NCBI RefSeq assembly: GCF_051380875.1
Contig: NZ_JBNYXW010000008.1
Span: 219,857 to 283,856, forward strand
Source: Janthinobacterium sp051380875
Lineage (GTDB): Bacteria; Pseudomonadota; Gammaproteobacteria; Burkholderiales; Burkholderiaceae_D
Reading direction: 5' to 3'
DNA: 64,000 nucleotides
Shown: positions 8,108 to 16,828 of the stretch, piece after piece
How positions within the stretch are numbered: the stretch's first letter is position 1
Layout: each line of letters opens with the position of its first letter
Notes under the pieces: model-generated
The model's input: the letters and a program-made list of their open reading frames with translations, nothing else
What the model was told of the DNA's origin: nothing
Databases searched by the model: none
Program-made: the position numbers and the translations under genes

Positions 8108-9541
8108 ATGCTGGACAAGGACAAGATTCGACTGGTTGACGCCCTATCGACAGAGTTGAATGAGGGAAATCTTGCCATCTTTGCTGGCGCAGGATTCTCC
8201 CGCAGCGCCGGATTCGTTGACTGGAAAAATCTGCTTCGTCCAATCGCAGAAGACCTGGATCTTGATGTAGAGAAAGAAGGGGACCTAGTAGCTCTGGCGC
8301 AATACCATTCCAACGCGAATCAGGCTAATCGCGCAAAGCTGAATCAGTTACTAGTAACAGAATTTTGTCGGAATCTGGCACCAACAGAAAATCATAAAAT
8401 TCTCTCCCGGCTGCCCATTAGCACTTTCTGGACAACCAATTACGACAAATTGATAGAAACTGCGCTGGCACGAAGCGGGAAAATTCCAGACGTAAAATAC
8501 ACTACCAAGCAGCTGGCAGTCACAGTTCGAAATCGGGATGCGATAGTCTATAAAATGCACGGCGATGCAAACCACGCAAGTGACGCCGTGCTGACTCGTG
8601 ACGACTATGAAAAATATCATATAAAAATGCAACCATTTATTACTGCGCTTAGCGGTGATTTGGTTTCGCAGACGTTTTTATTTGTCGGATTTAGTTTTAC
8701 CGATCCCAATTTAGAATATATATTAAGCCGAGTTCGAATTAGCTACGCAAATGACCAGCGACAGCATTACTGCATACTGCGACGTGTCGCGCGTGGCGAA
8801 AAAGAGGAGCAAGCAGATTTCGAATACCGACAGCGCAAAGAACAATTATTTGGAGTGGAATTGTTGCGTGTTGGCATCAAGGTAACATACGTTGACGAAT
8901 TCTCGGAAATTACTGCCATTCTGCGTCAACTCGAAAATAAATTTAAGATGCGCACGGTCTTTATATCGGGTGCTGCGCACGAGTACACTCCATGGGCGCA
9001 AAAAGAAGCTGAGAACGCTATCTACCGCTTAAGTCGCGAAATCAACAAGCGAAATTATCGCGTCGTATCAGGCTTTGGACTGGGCGTGGGAAGTGCTGTC
9101 ATAGCTGGCGTGCTTGAGCAAACGGTATTGGATGGCGGAAAATTAGGTGAGGACAAGCTATTACTAAGGCCATTTCCCCAATCTGCGACTGGAGACCGCC
9201 CTTTGTCAGAACTGTGGAGCGAGTATCGACGCACAATGATTGCGCATGCAGGCATTGGCCTGTTCGTTTTTGGCAATAAACTTGTAGACGGCAAGGTAGT
9301 CCTCTCCAATGGTATGGAAGAGGAATATCGGATCGCTAAGGCAAATGGGTTGTTCATCATCCCAATCGGCATCACTGGTTACGTTGCTCAAGAAATATGG
9401 GAAGAAGTGATAAGTGAGTTCACTGAAGCTAACTATCCAAATGGGAAGAAAATATTGGAGAGCTTGAAATTATTGGGTTCCAGCGATACCAAGATTGAAA
9501 AAGTAGGGGAAATTGTTCTTGAAATTCTGAAACTTTTATGA
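8108..9541 (+). CDS. thsA: Thoeris antiphage protein ThsA (SIR2-SLOG NADase)
   Basis: A 477-residue protein with an N-terminal SIR2 domain (about 1-275; FAGAGFSRSAG nucleotide loop) and a C-terminal SLOG domain (about 283-477; SGFGLGVGSAVIAG). In Thoeris, a TIR protein senses phage and makes a cyclic ADP-ribose signal; the SLOG domain binds it and the SIR2 domain destroys NAD+, stopping phage growth. Asn111 (TTNYDK) and His151 (KMHGDA) align with the catalytic Asn112 and His152 of Bacillus cereus ThsA (476 residues). The start at 8108 has an AAAGG site 7 nt upstream; the longer frame from 8018 adds unrelated residues. Two TIR genes follow closely. Confidence 0.9.
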   Translation: MLDKDKIRLVDALSTELNEGNLAIFAGAGFSRSAGFVDWKNLLRPIAEDLDLDVEKEGDLVALAQYHSNANQANRAKLNQLLVTEFCRNLAPTENHKILSRLPISTFWTTNYDKLIETALARSGKIPDVKYTTKQLAVTVRNRDAIVYKMHGDANHASDAVLTRDDYEKYHIKMQPFITALSGDLVSQTFLFVGFSFTDPNLEYILSRVRISYANDQRQHYCILRRVARGEKEEQADFEYRQRKEQLFGVELLRVGIKVTYVDEFSEITAILRQLENKFKMRTVFISGAAHEYTPWAQKEAENAIYRLSREINKRNYRVVSGFGLGVGSAVIAGVLEQTVLDGGKLGEDKLLLRPFPQSATGDRPLSELWSEYRRTMIAHAGIGLFVFGNKLVDGKVVLSNGMEEEYRIAKANGLFIIPIGITGYVAQEIWEEVISEFTEANYPNGKKILESLKLLGSSDTKIEKVGEIVLEILKLL

Positions 9542-9550
9542 GGATATAAA

Positions 9551-9991
9551 ATGGCTCGCAAAGTATTTTTCAGCTTCAAATATGATGATGTTCAGCGTGC
9601 AATGAACGTCAGAAATAGCAATGTCATATCTGGCGCATTAAAGTCCGGCTTTATTGATAAAGCGGAATTTGAAAAAGTAGAGAAAGACGGTGAAAAGGCG
9701 ATTCGCGACTGGATTAATACGCAAATGGAAAGTACCTCGGTGACTGTGGTGCTAGTTGGCGAAAAGACCGATAAAAGTAAGTGGGTTGCATACGAGATCG
9801 AGCGAAGCATCGAGCGGGGAAATGGCATTTTAACCATTGATATTAGTAAGATAGCTGATCTCAGTGGTGAAACTACCGGTTGCTGCGATCTCCGCGTTGA
9901 CGGATACAATCATTATCTTTGGAATAAAGATAAAGGACGTGACAATTTAGGCGATTGGGTTGAACAAGCCGCTATTGCCGCCGGTAAGTAA
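9551..9991 (+). CDS. thsB: Thoeris signal-producing TIR-like protein ThsB
   Basis: A 146-residue ThsB/DUF1863-type TIR-like protein. The family opening KVFFSFKYDD and the following RAMNVRNSNV are clear, and Glu82 in KWVAYEIERS sits where the catalytic glutamate of B. cereus ThsB (Glu85) lies. By analogy it converts NAD+ into a cyclic ADP-ribose-type messenger for ThsA after phage sensing. It starts 9 bp after thsA behind GAGGATATAA and is A+T-rich like thsA. Its product fills the whole length with one domain. Confidence 0.9.
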   Translation: MARKVFFSFKYDDVQRAMNVRNSNVISGALKSGFIDKAEFEKVEKDGEKAIRDWINTQMESTSVTVVLVGEKTDKSKWVAYEIERSIERGNGILTIDISKIADLSGETTGCCDLRVDGYNHYLWNKDKGRDNLGDWVEQAAIAAGK

Positions 9992-10015
9992 AATTTAGAT
10001 TAGATGGAGATTTAA

Positions 10016-10495
10016 ATGGCGTTTTACAAGCAAAGTGAAATCCGGCGACGTGCTCAAGCTCATGTAAACCAGAAGTTTCGCGCCACCGCAAAAAGTATTG
10101 TTACGGAGTCAATGGAGCAGTACGCCTCATGGCAGACATACGACGTGTTCTTGTCGCATAGCACCAAGGATGCAGAGATTGTTCTTGGCGTAAAGCTGGT
10201 TCTCGAAGAGCAAGGAAAAAAAGTCTACGTCGATTGGATTGATGATGCGGAGCTAGACCGTACCAGGGTCACACCTAAAACCGCTGCAGTGCTTCGGGAT
10301 AGGATGAAATCCTGCTCGTCATTGATTTTTATTGCGACGGAGAACTCGTCATCATCAAAGTGGACTCCATGGGAACTTGGATATTTTGATGGGTTTAAAC
10401 AAGGAGGCGTCAAAATTTTCCCTGTTCTGGAGGATTGGGAAAGTTCATTTGAAGGGCAAGAATATTTGGGCTTATACCCACTCGTTCAGAAGTAA
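10016..10495 (+). CDS. Second Thoeris-associated TIR-domain protein
   Basis: A 159-residue protein of a different TIR subfamily (TIR_2-like). A helical N-terminal segment (about 1-40, with RRRAQAHVNQKFRATAK) precedes YDVFLSHSTKD, the classical TIR box 1. The candidate catalytic Glu120 lies in KWTPWELGY. It starts 24 bp after thsB behind AGATGGAGA and is in the same operon. Multiple thsB genes of different TIR types beside one thsA are known in Thoeris loci and are thought to widen phage recognition. The protein stops at GLYPLVQK only 16 bp before the IS3 end, and many relatives run slightly longer, so C-terminal truncation is possible. Confidence 0.82.
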   Translation: MAFYKQSEIRRRAQAHVNQKFRATAKSIVTESMEQYASWQTYDVFLSHSTKDAEIVLGVKLVLEEQGKKVYVDWIDDAELDRTRVTPKTAAVLRDRMKSCSSLIFIATENSSSSKWTPWELGYFDGFKQGGVKIFPVLEDWESSFEGQEYLGLYPLVQK

Positions 10496-10510
10496 TACCT
10501 ACCTCTGCCC

Positions 10511-11440
10511 TGTGGTGGTCAAGTAATTTCGGACACAACAATAGGTTCGCGTGCTGCCATTTTCCGTTCATAGACGGTGGGTGGCAGATTGCCCAATGCT
10601 GAATTGATACGCTTGCAGTTGTAGAAGCCGACGATGTAATCGGTGATGTCGGCCTTTGCTTCGGCATGGTTGGCATATTGGCGCTGCCAGACGCGCTCCA
10701 TTTTCAAGTTCAGGAAGAAGCGTTCGGCCACGGCGTTATCCCAGCAGTTTCCCTTACGGCTCATGCTGCAAACGAAGCCATGCCGGGCCAGCATGTCCTG
10801 GTACAGCGCGCTGGCATATTGGCTGCCCCGATCCGAATGCACGATCAATCCCGGCGCCGGCTGTCGTTGCCCGATGGCCATGCTTAATGCATCGCAGACC
10901 AGCTTGGCAGGCATGCTCGGCACCATCGCCCAACCGACCACTTTGCGCGCGTACAGGTCCAGCACGGTGGCAAGGTACAGCCATCCGGCGCCGGTCCAAA
11001 TGTAGGTGATGTCGCTGACGTAGGCGAGATTTGGCGCGGCCGGATTGAATTGCCGGTTCAGCACATTGGCAGCGACCGGCAAGCCGTATTTGCTGTCTGT
11101 CGTATGCACAAATTTGCGCTTCCAGACCGGCTTCAAAGCCGCCTGGCGCATCAGACGGCGCACCTTGTAGCGTCCGATGCGCAAACCTGCGTTGGCCATG
11201 GCCGTGACCAGTCGGCGGCTTCCATAGCTCTGATGGCTTGCCATGAATGCCGCCGTCAAGTGAACGCTCGCCTTGCATACCGCCGGTTTGGCAGAGCGGT
11301 GTTGCGCCTCGTAAAAGCCAGATCGACTCACGGCCAAAACCTCGCAGCTTTGTTGCACCGGAATGGCCTCCTTTTGCAGCTGGCGAATGACCGTATAGAT
11401 CATTTCATTTCGCGGGCAAAGAAGACGCGCTATGTCATGC
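10511..11440 (-). mobile_element. IS3-family element, truncated at its 5' (orfA) side
   Basis: One end is preserved at about 10511 (TGTGGTGGTCAAGTAATTTC), just past the orfB stop. On the other side only the last few codons of orfA (a FFAREMK-type tail in the overlapping frame near 11400-11430) remain before unrelated DNA. The opposite terminal repeat is missing, so the element cannot move by itself. The breakpoint near 11440 is an estimate. Confidence 0.7.
10519..11403 (-). CDS. IS3-family transposase OrfB (from truncated element)
   Basis: A 294-residue integrase-core transposase. The HTH_21 region includes SHQSYGSRRLVTAM, and the rve core carries the DDE residues in YVSDITYIWT, HSDRGSQYAS and NAVAERFFLNLK. 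I start it at the ATG at 11403 (MIYTVIRQLQKEA), the normal OrfB beginning. The open frame continues to 11505 but those extra residues look like read-through into flanking DNA. Without OrfA the fused, active transposase cannot be made from this copy. Confidence 0.85.
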   Translation of the reverse strand: MIYTVIRQLQKEAIPVQQSCEVLAVSRSGFYEAQHRSAKPAVCKASVHLTAAFMASHQSYGSRRLVTAMANAGLRIGRYKVRRLMRQAALKPVWKRKFVHTTDSKYGLPVAANVLNRQFNPAAPNLAYVSDITYIWTGAGWLYLATVLDLYARKVVGWAMVPSMPAKLVCDALSMAIGQRQPAPGLIVHSDRGSQYASALYQDMLARHGFVCSMSRKGNCWDNAVAERFFLNLKMERVWQRQYANHAEAKADITDYIVGFYNCKRINSALGNLPPTVYERKMAAREPIVVSEIT

Positions 11441-11601
11441 TGGTAAAGGACGCTCATCGGCCGAATTTTGGAATGCCCGATCCGCCTTTCCTGATTGATG
11501 AACAATCCCTCGAAAAATCAAGATTTCTGGGCCACTCGGCTGCCCCCACGCCACCCGCACTGACAGCTATCAAAATATTAAGATTAATAGAATTTAATAT
11601 G

Positions 11602-11628
11602 TTGACATAATTAACCTTGCGATAATAT
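11602..11628 (+). promoter_or_regulatory. Candidate promoter of the tyrosinase operon
   Basis: A perfect TTGACA (11602-11607) is followed after 15 bp by TAATAT (11623-11628), or after 17 bp by ATATTA. It lies 57-83 bp upstream of the first gene of the operon, in the A+T-rich gap after the broken IS3. Confidence 0.45.
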
Positions 11629-11684
11629 TATCAATCCATTCTGTGGACGCAATATCAACTGCATTTCCTTGTTAGGGGAAGCCC

Positions 11685-12794
11685 ATGATGTCGAAGCTCA
11701 TAACTACGGCTCGTGCTGCATTGCTCATGGCCGTGATCCATGCCGGGATGGCCAATGCGCAGCACGTCAACCCCAAACAGGACATTGTGGACGCAGCCAA
11801 GGACGAGACTACCCTCAACGAAGCCATTGCTGCGAAAAATAAGTCGGAAGCGACGCTCGCAGCATCCGAATTTCCGGCATTTCCCGATGGGTTTGGCAAA
11901 GCGGGAACTGTGACCGTCGACGCGGCCGACCGCGACAAATTTCACGTAACCGCAAGGACGGCAGAGTCGTTTAAGAAAGCAGCCCAGGCGCTCGCCGCCA
12001 CCCTGCCTGCGGCGAAAGCCGGGAAAATGAGCATCCTGCTGACCGATGCGGACCGTAATGCCGTCGCTGTCTACTTCAAGGAAAGCCAACGGATCGGTGC
12101 CATCACCAAGGATATGTGCGCGCTGGTCAACGACAAGGCGCTCATCAAGCCGGAAGCGTTCGGCCCTGAACTGATCGGGGTGGGCAGCCTGCTCAACGAG
12201 ATCGCGCAGTTCGCTAAGTTGTTTCGCACTGATAAGAGCATCTCTTTTACCAGCACCGATCTGGCCGACGACATCCTGTTCGATCTGCTCGCCGTCGCGG
12301 CCAGTGACAAGTTGATCTACCCTGCGGGCGGAATCGATGCACTGCTCGACGGCAGCTATGCGACCGAATTCGCGAAAGCAGTGCGCACCATGACACAGTG
12401 CCGGGCGGCGCCGCCCAAAGCGCCGATCACTTCAGACAAGGACAAGGCGACCGTGGCCGCAGTCGACGCGCTGGCAACCGAGCTGGCTAGCGCCGATACG
12501 GTCACCAGACAGCCGATACTGTTGTCGGCACTGCGTGGTGAACTGGTGCAAAACTCGCTCGCCTCCGCCAATGCCTTCCTCAGCGTCAAAGTGGCGGCCA
12601 AAGGTGGCGCTTCCCTCAAAACGTCGAGCATCTGGCGGAGCGACCGGCTCTACGCAGCCGGCGGCGTCGTTGTCGCCTATCGCCTGACCGAGAAGGGTGA
12701 CCCCGGCCAGGGCAATGTCATCGTTCCCAAAGTGCTCATAGCGGACGTCATCACCCAGGAGACGGAATTCGTTCAAGTACCGCTAGGCAAATAA
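11685..12794 (+). CDS. Exported protein of unknown function, first gene of the tyrosinase operon
   Basis: A 369-residue protein with a Sec-type signal peptide (residues 1 to about 25, cleavage near ANAQ). The rest is Ala/Lys/Asp-rich, mostly helical in appearance, and lacks transmembrane segments or any motif I recognise. Only two cysteines are obvious in the mature part (in KDMCALV and MTQCRAA) and could pair. A GGGGAAG ribosome-binding site precedes ATG 11685. It is followed 18 bp later by the tyrosinase and then the protease, so it is probably exported with them. It could be a copper-loading or inhibitor partner; that is a guess from context only. Confidence 0.75.
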   Translation: MMSKLITTARAALLMAVIHAGMANAQHVNPKQDIVDAAKDETTLNEAIAAKNKSEATLAASEFPAFPDGFGKAGTVTVDAADRDKFHVTARTAESFKKAAQALAATLPAAKAGKMSILLTDADRNAVAVYFKESQRIGAITKDMCALVNDKALIKPEAFGPELIGVGSLLNEIAQFAKLFRTDKSISFTSTDLADDILFDLLAVAASDKLIYPAGGIDALLDGSYATEFAKAVRTMTQCRAAPPKAPITSDKDKATVAAVDALATELASADTVTRQPILLSALRGELVQNSLASANAFLSVKVAAKGGASLKTSSIWRSDRLYAAGGVVVAYRLTEKGDPGQGNVIVPKVLIADVITQETEFVQVPLGK

Positions 12795-12812
12795 CAAAAA
12801 AAGGGGTAGGCC

Positions 12813-14228
12813 ATGGCCACGACGCGCAGGCAGTTCGTAGCGAAGGGATTCGGATATGCGGCCGGGGCGTCGCTCCTTTCGCTGGTCGGCGAGCGCGTCA
12901 GCGCTGGCGCCGGGCCGGCGCCAAGCGCCCCACCTGTCGCCCGCCGCGTCTCGATCGAGAAGATCGCGCCAGCGCAACTGGCGAAGATCGAGGCCGTGGT
13001 CGGCGACATGATGGCGCGCTCGGCTAAGGATCCGCGCGACCCGAGCGGCTGGCTCGTCAACGCCGATCCGCACCGCGAGTTCTGCGCCGCGCCAGGAACG
13101 GGCGGCCTGGCGCAAATCCATTTCTGCTACTGGTTTCTCCCATGGCACCGCGCCTATCTTGCCGTCCTCGATCGCAAGCTGCGTGCCTTGAGCGGGGATC
13201 CGAGTTTGTCTTTCCCGTACTGGAACTGGTCATCGACGCGCCGGCTGCCGGCAGCGTTGACACAGCAGGGCAGTCCGCTGGCGCACGCCGTACGGTTCAC
13301 GCCCGCCCGCGCGCTGGCGCCGGACGAAGTCGACTATTTCAAAGACGATCCGGTGCTCAGCGCGCTCGGCGTCGCCGCGCTCAGTGCGACCAAGTTCGTC
13401 GCGCACGCTACATCCGACCCCATTGCGCTTGCACGTGAGATGAGGGACAGCATCGGCGGACTCGTGCGGCCTAATGCCATCAACGTCTATCGTAACAGCC
13501 GCATGGAAGACTCACCGCACGGTCCGGTCCATGGTTATGTTGGCGGCGTCAGCGCGACCAACAAGCTGGGTGACATGACCGACTTTGCCACCGCCGCCCG
13601 CGACCCGGCGTTCTTTGCCCATCACGGCAACTTGGACCGGCTGTGGGAAATCTGGCGCAGCAAGCCGGCCAACCGTGCCAAGGAACCGACTACATCCGAT
13701 TTTCTCGACCACGTGTTCGCCTTCCCCTGGATAGATGGCACGACGATGCAGATCAGCGTGGCTGACACGCTCGACACGGCCAAGCTGGGCTACACGTACG
13801 ACAACCTCAATGTCTTCGAGGATGTCGCCCCAGCTTTCGTGCCCGAGGCCTCGCCAACCAAGCTGCCGCCGATCGTCGACACCATGGTCAAGCTACCGCC
13901 CAAACCGGAGAAGACAAACGACGGTCCGCCGCGCTATCTGCTGGTCCTTGAGAACCTCGCCTCGCCAAATCGGCCGCTGTCGGCCGGCGTGTATCTGTCG
14001 CCTCGCTTGGGCGGCCCTAGCGTTCTCGTCGGTTCGGTCAGCGTCGTCGCCAGCGGCAATGCCATCAAGCCGATCAATCCCGTGCTGGTGTTCGATATCA
14101 CTGCTGCCGTCCAGGCCCTGCAGTCAACCGATTATCGCATCCAAGTCATTCCCAATGAGCTCGGGAACGAAACAAAGCGGCCTTATCAACCCTTGCGCTT
14201 CAAGCGCGCATTCGTGATCGCGCCATGA
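12813..14228 (+). CDS. TAT-exported polyphenol oxidase / tyrosinase family protein
   Basis: A 471-residue type-3 copper enzyme expected to oxidise phenols to quinones outside the cytoplasm. The N-terminus has a twin-arginine motif (TRRQFVAK) and hydrophobic stretch (residues 5-26). CuA ligands are likely His87, His103 and His112 (in FLPWHRAYL). CuB ligands are His236 and His240 (HGPVHGY) and His270 (DPAFFAHHGNLDRLW). After residue 310 comes a segment like the plant polyphenol oxidase DWL region (LGYTYDNL) and a C-terminal beta domain to 471. In this family such a domain can cover the active site until removed. AAGGGG precedes the ATG; the stop overlaps the next gene by ATGA. Confidence 0.9.
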   Translation: MATTRRQFVAKGFGYAAGASLLSLVGERVSAGAGPAPSAPPVARRVSIEKIAPAQLAKIEAVVGDMMARSAKDPRDPSGWLVNADPHREFCAAPGTGGLAQIHFCYWFLPWHRAYLAVLDRKLRALSGDPSLSFPYWNWSSTRRLPAALTQQGSPLAHAVRFTPARALAPDEVDYFKDDPVLSALGVAALSATKFVAHATSDPIALAREMRDSIGGLVRPNAINVYRNSRMEDSPHGPVHGYVGGVSATNKLGDMTDFATAARDPAFFAHHGNLDRLWEIWRSKPANRAKEPTTSDFLDHVFAFPWIDGTTMQISVADTLDTAKLGYTYDNLNVFEDVAPAFVPEASPTKLPPIVDTMVKLPPKPEKTNDGPPRYLLVLENLASPNRPLSAGVYLSPRLGGPSVLVGSVSVVASGNAIKPINPVLVFDITAAVQALQSTDYRIQVIPNELGNETKRPYQPLRFKRAFVIAP

Positions 14229-15556
14229 AATCTCCTCAACTTAGCTTGCTCGCCGCGCTCGTGGTCGGCTGGTACGGTGCCCCCGCCATCGGCCAAGTCA
14301 AGTCAGACGGCTACGTGTCGACGGGCGTGCTGAAAGAGCAAATCGACTTCAAGAAGTCGGTCAAGAACCTGACGTCCGTCGAGCATGGTGCCATTGCCAA
14401 CGTCGACGCTCAGACTCTAAAAATGGCGCCGCTTCTGGGCTCCAACGGGAACGCGCCTGTCACCGAGCTGCGGCCGAGCGACATCCCGCCGGTGGCGCTG
14501 TCGAAAACGCTCATGCGCTTGAGCGACCAGCAGCGCTCGACGGTGTCGGTGTTGATGCAGGATGATATCGCACGACTGACGATGCAGCTCGCCGAGCTGC
14601 TGGCGAAAGACGCCAAGACGCCGACCGATCTCGAAGTTATCGATGAGCTCAACAAGACACTGACGGTCAAGCGTCAGGCGCGCGATTTTACGCTAGGAAA
14701 CCCGACCGTCGTTAGCAACGCCGCCGCCGAATCATTCACCAACACCAGCAATCCATTCTTTTTAATTTGTGGGAACACGCTGTGGACACGAAACGACCCG
14801 CTGCGCTGGGTAGATATGGTGACGCCGCAGCGTAACGCGCTCATCGAGGCTGGCAAGAGCGTTGGCCTGCTGTCGGTGAAAGACCGGCCAGCCGGCACGG
14901 CCTTTGTCGTGGGCAAGAGCCATGTGATCACGAACATGCATGTGGTGCAAATCATCGCGGACTTCGATGAGAAAGCGAGGCTCTGGCGAGTCAAGCCTGA
15001 CGTCAAAATCAAATTCAATGCGGAGTATCCATTGGGCGCCGCCGGCAATTGTCCGGTCGACCCGGTCCCCACCACGTATTTCGTGAATGGCGTCTTCGCC
15101 GTGCCGCCAAAGGACGATAAAGATGACGTCGCGATCCTGCTTACGTCGACCGACGCACAGTTTCCCAAGCCGCTGAAAGTGCATAAGCGCGACCCCAAGC
15201 AGTACGCAGGGAATATGGTCGTGGCCATCATTGGTTACCCTGGGCCGCCATCGGACATGACGCCGTCTGAACAGATCCAGTTCTTCTCCACGCCAGACAA
15301 AGAAACTCCGCAGTTCGTGTATAAGCGCCTGTCCGAAGGGTTTAGCGGTGATGACGCTGTCACGTCCGAAGGCTTTTTTGTGCATAAGGCGAATACGGCT
15401 GGCGGGAATTCAGGAAGTCCGATCTTCGACCTCAAGAATGGCGAGGTGGTCGGCATTCACGTCGCCGGCCGCGACCGTTTCAACTCTGTGATGGGCTACA
15501 ACCTTGGCCTCGTCGGCGAACGGGTTGCGAATCTGATCCAAAAGGCTGGGCTCTAA
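14225..15556 (+). CDS. Exported trypsin-like serine protease
   Basis: A 443-residue S1-family peptidase with a signal peptide (about 1-23). Residues 24-210 form a helical N-terminal extension unlike simple S1 enzymes. The catalytic triad is His239 (VITNMHVV), Asp301 (DDVAILL, or neighbouring Asp300) and Ser396 (GGNSGSPIF). It is translationally coupled to the tyrosinase by an ATGA overlap, so the two are made together. A straightforward inference is that it cleaves a pro-form of the tyrosinase, which in many polyphenol oxidases must be processed. Alternatively it is an independent secreted protease. Confidence 0.88.
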   Translation: MKSPQLSLLAALVVGWYGAPAIGQVKSDGYVSTGVLKEQIDFKKSVKNLTSVEHGAIANVDAQTLKMAPLLGSNGNAPVTELRPSDIPPVALSKTLMRLSDQQRSTVSVLMQDDIARLTMQLAELLAKDAKTPTDLEVIDELNKTLTVKRQARDFTLGNPTVVSNAAAESFTNTSNPFFLICGNTLWTRNDPLRWVDMVTPQRNALIEAGKSVGLLSVKDRPAGTAFVVGKSHVITNMHVVQIIADFDEKARLWRVKPDVKIKFNAEYPLGAAGNCPVDPVPTTYFVNGVFAVPPKDDKDDVAILLTSTDAQFPKPLKVHKRDPKQYAGNMVVAIIGYPGPPSDMTPSEQIQFFSTPDKETPQFVYKRLSEGFSGDDAVTSEGFFVHKANTAGGNSGSPIFDLKNGEVVGIHVAGRDRFNSVMGYNLGLVGERVANLIQKAGL

Positions 15557-15693
15557 ATTGCATCCGCCAGGCAGGAGCGCTGGCCGTGGCCGCAAAAGCA
15601 ACTCTTGCTCAGACGTTTTCAGGGGTAATCCCCCCACCAAATGAGCGCGTTTAAAAGGAGAATTTTCCAAACTCAGATTTTTGAAAGTTCTGC

Positions 15694-15960
15694 ATGAAAA
15701 CGTCCCGTTTTACCGATAGCCAGATCATCGCCATCCTCAAGCAAGCCGAAGCTGGCTCCCCTGTCCCTGAGCTGTGCCGCGAGCATGGCATCAGCAACGC
15801 CACCTTTTACAAGTGGCGCTCCAAGTTCGGCGGCATGGACGCCTCGCTGATGGCCCGCATGAAGGAGCTGGAGGACGAGAACCGGCGCCTGAAGAAGATG
15901 TATGCCGAAGAACGTTTGAAGGCCGAGATAGTCGCGGAGGCCCTCACAAAAAAGTGGTAG
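15694..15960 (+). CDS. IS3-family transposase OrfA
   Basis: An 88-residue HTH protein (transposase_8 type) beginning MKTSRFTDSQIIAILKQAE. A helix-turn-helix (about 8-45, including CREHGISNATFYKWRSKFGG) is followed by a leucine-zipper-like stretch (LEDENRRLKKMYAEERL). Near its end the slippery heptamer AAAAAAG (15948-15954) would let ribosomes slip -1 into orfB to give the fused transposase. The sequence resembles IS elements of the IS407/IS51 groups. Confidence 0.9.
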   Translation: MKTSRFTDSQIIAILKQAEAGSPVPELCREHGISNATFYKWRSKFGGMDASLMARMKELEDENRRLKKMYAEERLKAEIVAEALTKKW

Positions 15961-16781
15961 CGCCATCTCAACGGCGGGAGATGGCGCAATGGGCGGTGGC
16001 CCAGCGCTCAGCCACAATCGGACTGGCCTGCCAGGCGTTTGGCATCAGCCAGACCTGCTATCGCTATCGTGCCAAGCTCGATGCGGAAAACGCCATCGTG
16101 GCCAACTGGCTGGTGCGCCTGACCAACAATCAGCGCAACTGGGGCTTCGGCCTATGCTTCCTGTATTTGCGTAACGTGAAGGGATTTAAATGGAACCACA
16201 AGCGCGTCTACAGGATCTATCGCGAGCTGGAACTGAATCTGCGGATCAAGCCGCGCCATCGTCTGGTGCGGGAGAAGCCGCTGCCGTTGGCAGTGCCCAC
16301 GCAGATCAACGACACTTGGTCGATGGACTTCATGCATGACCAATTGGCCGATGGCCGTAGCATCCGGTTGTTCAACATGATCGACGATTACAACCGTGAG
16401 GGGCTCGGCATTGAGGTCGATTTTTCGCTGCCGTCCGAGCGTGTCATCCGCTCCCTCGACAGGATCATCGAATGGCGTGGCAAACCCCAGGTCATTCGCT
16501 GCGATAACGGCCCGGAGTACATCAGCGCCGTGACGTTGGCTTGGGCGGCAAAGCACGGAATCCGCATCAACTTCATCCAGCCCGGACAGCCGCAGCAGAA
16601 CGCCTATGTCGAACGCTACAACCGCACTGTGCGCTACGACTGGCTGGCTCATCACCTGTTTGAAACGCTCGATGAAATCCAGGATTTTGCAACCCGCTGG
16701 CTGTGGACTTACAATCACGACCGGCCCAACATGGCACTTGACGGCATCACACCAAAACAGAAACTCACCCTGGCCGCTTAA
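15951..16781 (+). CDS. IS3-family transposase OrfB (made by -1 frameshift from OrfA)
   Basis: The integrase-core half of the transposase, read from the -1 frame after the A6G slippery site. The DDE residues lie in WSMDFMHDQL, IRCDNGPEYIS and NAYVERYNRTVRYDW. Upstream the HTH_21 part includes QRNWGFGLCFLYL. The frame is open to 16781 with no damage, so the element may be active. The start given is the first codon after the slip; the protein has no independent good start codon. Confidence 0.88.
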   Translation, partial: KVVAPSQRREMAQWAVAQRSATIGLACQAFGISQTCYRYRAKLDAENAIVANWLVRLTNNQRNWGFGLCFLYLRNVKGFKWNHKRVYRIYRELELNLRIKPRHRLVREKPLPLAVPTQINDTWSMDFMHDQLADGRSIRLFNMIDDYNREGLGIEVDFSLPSERVIRSLDRIIEWRGKPQVIRCDNGPEYISAVTLAWAAKHGIRINFIQPGQPQQNAYVERYNRTVRYDWLAHHLFETLDEIQDFATRWLWTYNHDRPNMALDGITPKQKLTLAA

Positions 16782-16828
16782 CCTCTACTTTTAGCGTGCT
16801 CTAAAAATGGGGGGATTACCGGATTACC

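Larger units (their letters stand above)
15624..16820 (+). mobile_element. IS3-family insertion sequence, complete
   Basis: A 1197-bp element with matching ends, GGTAATCCCCCCA at 15624-15636 and its complement at 16808-16820; imperfect similarity continues inward. It contains orfA and orfB in the usual -1 overlapping arrangement. It stands directly after the protease gene and 8 bp before the stop of the minus-strand aminotransferase. I see no clean 3-4 bp target duplication. Confidence 0.85.
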
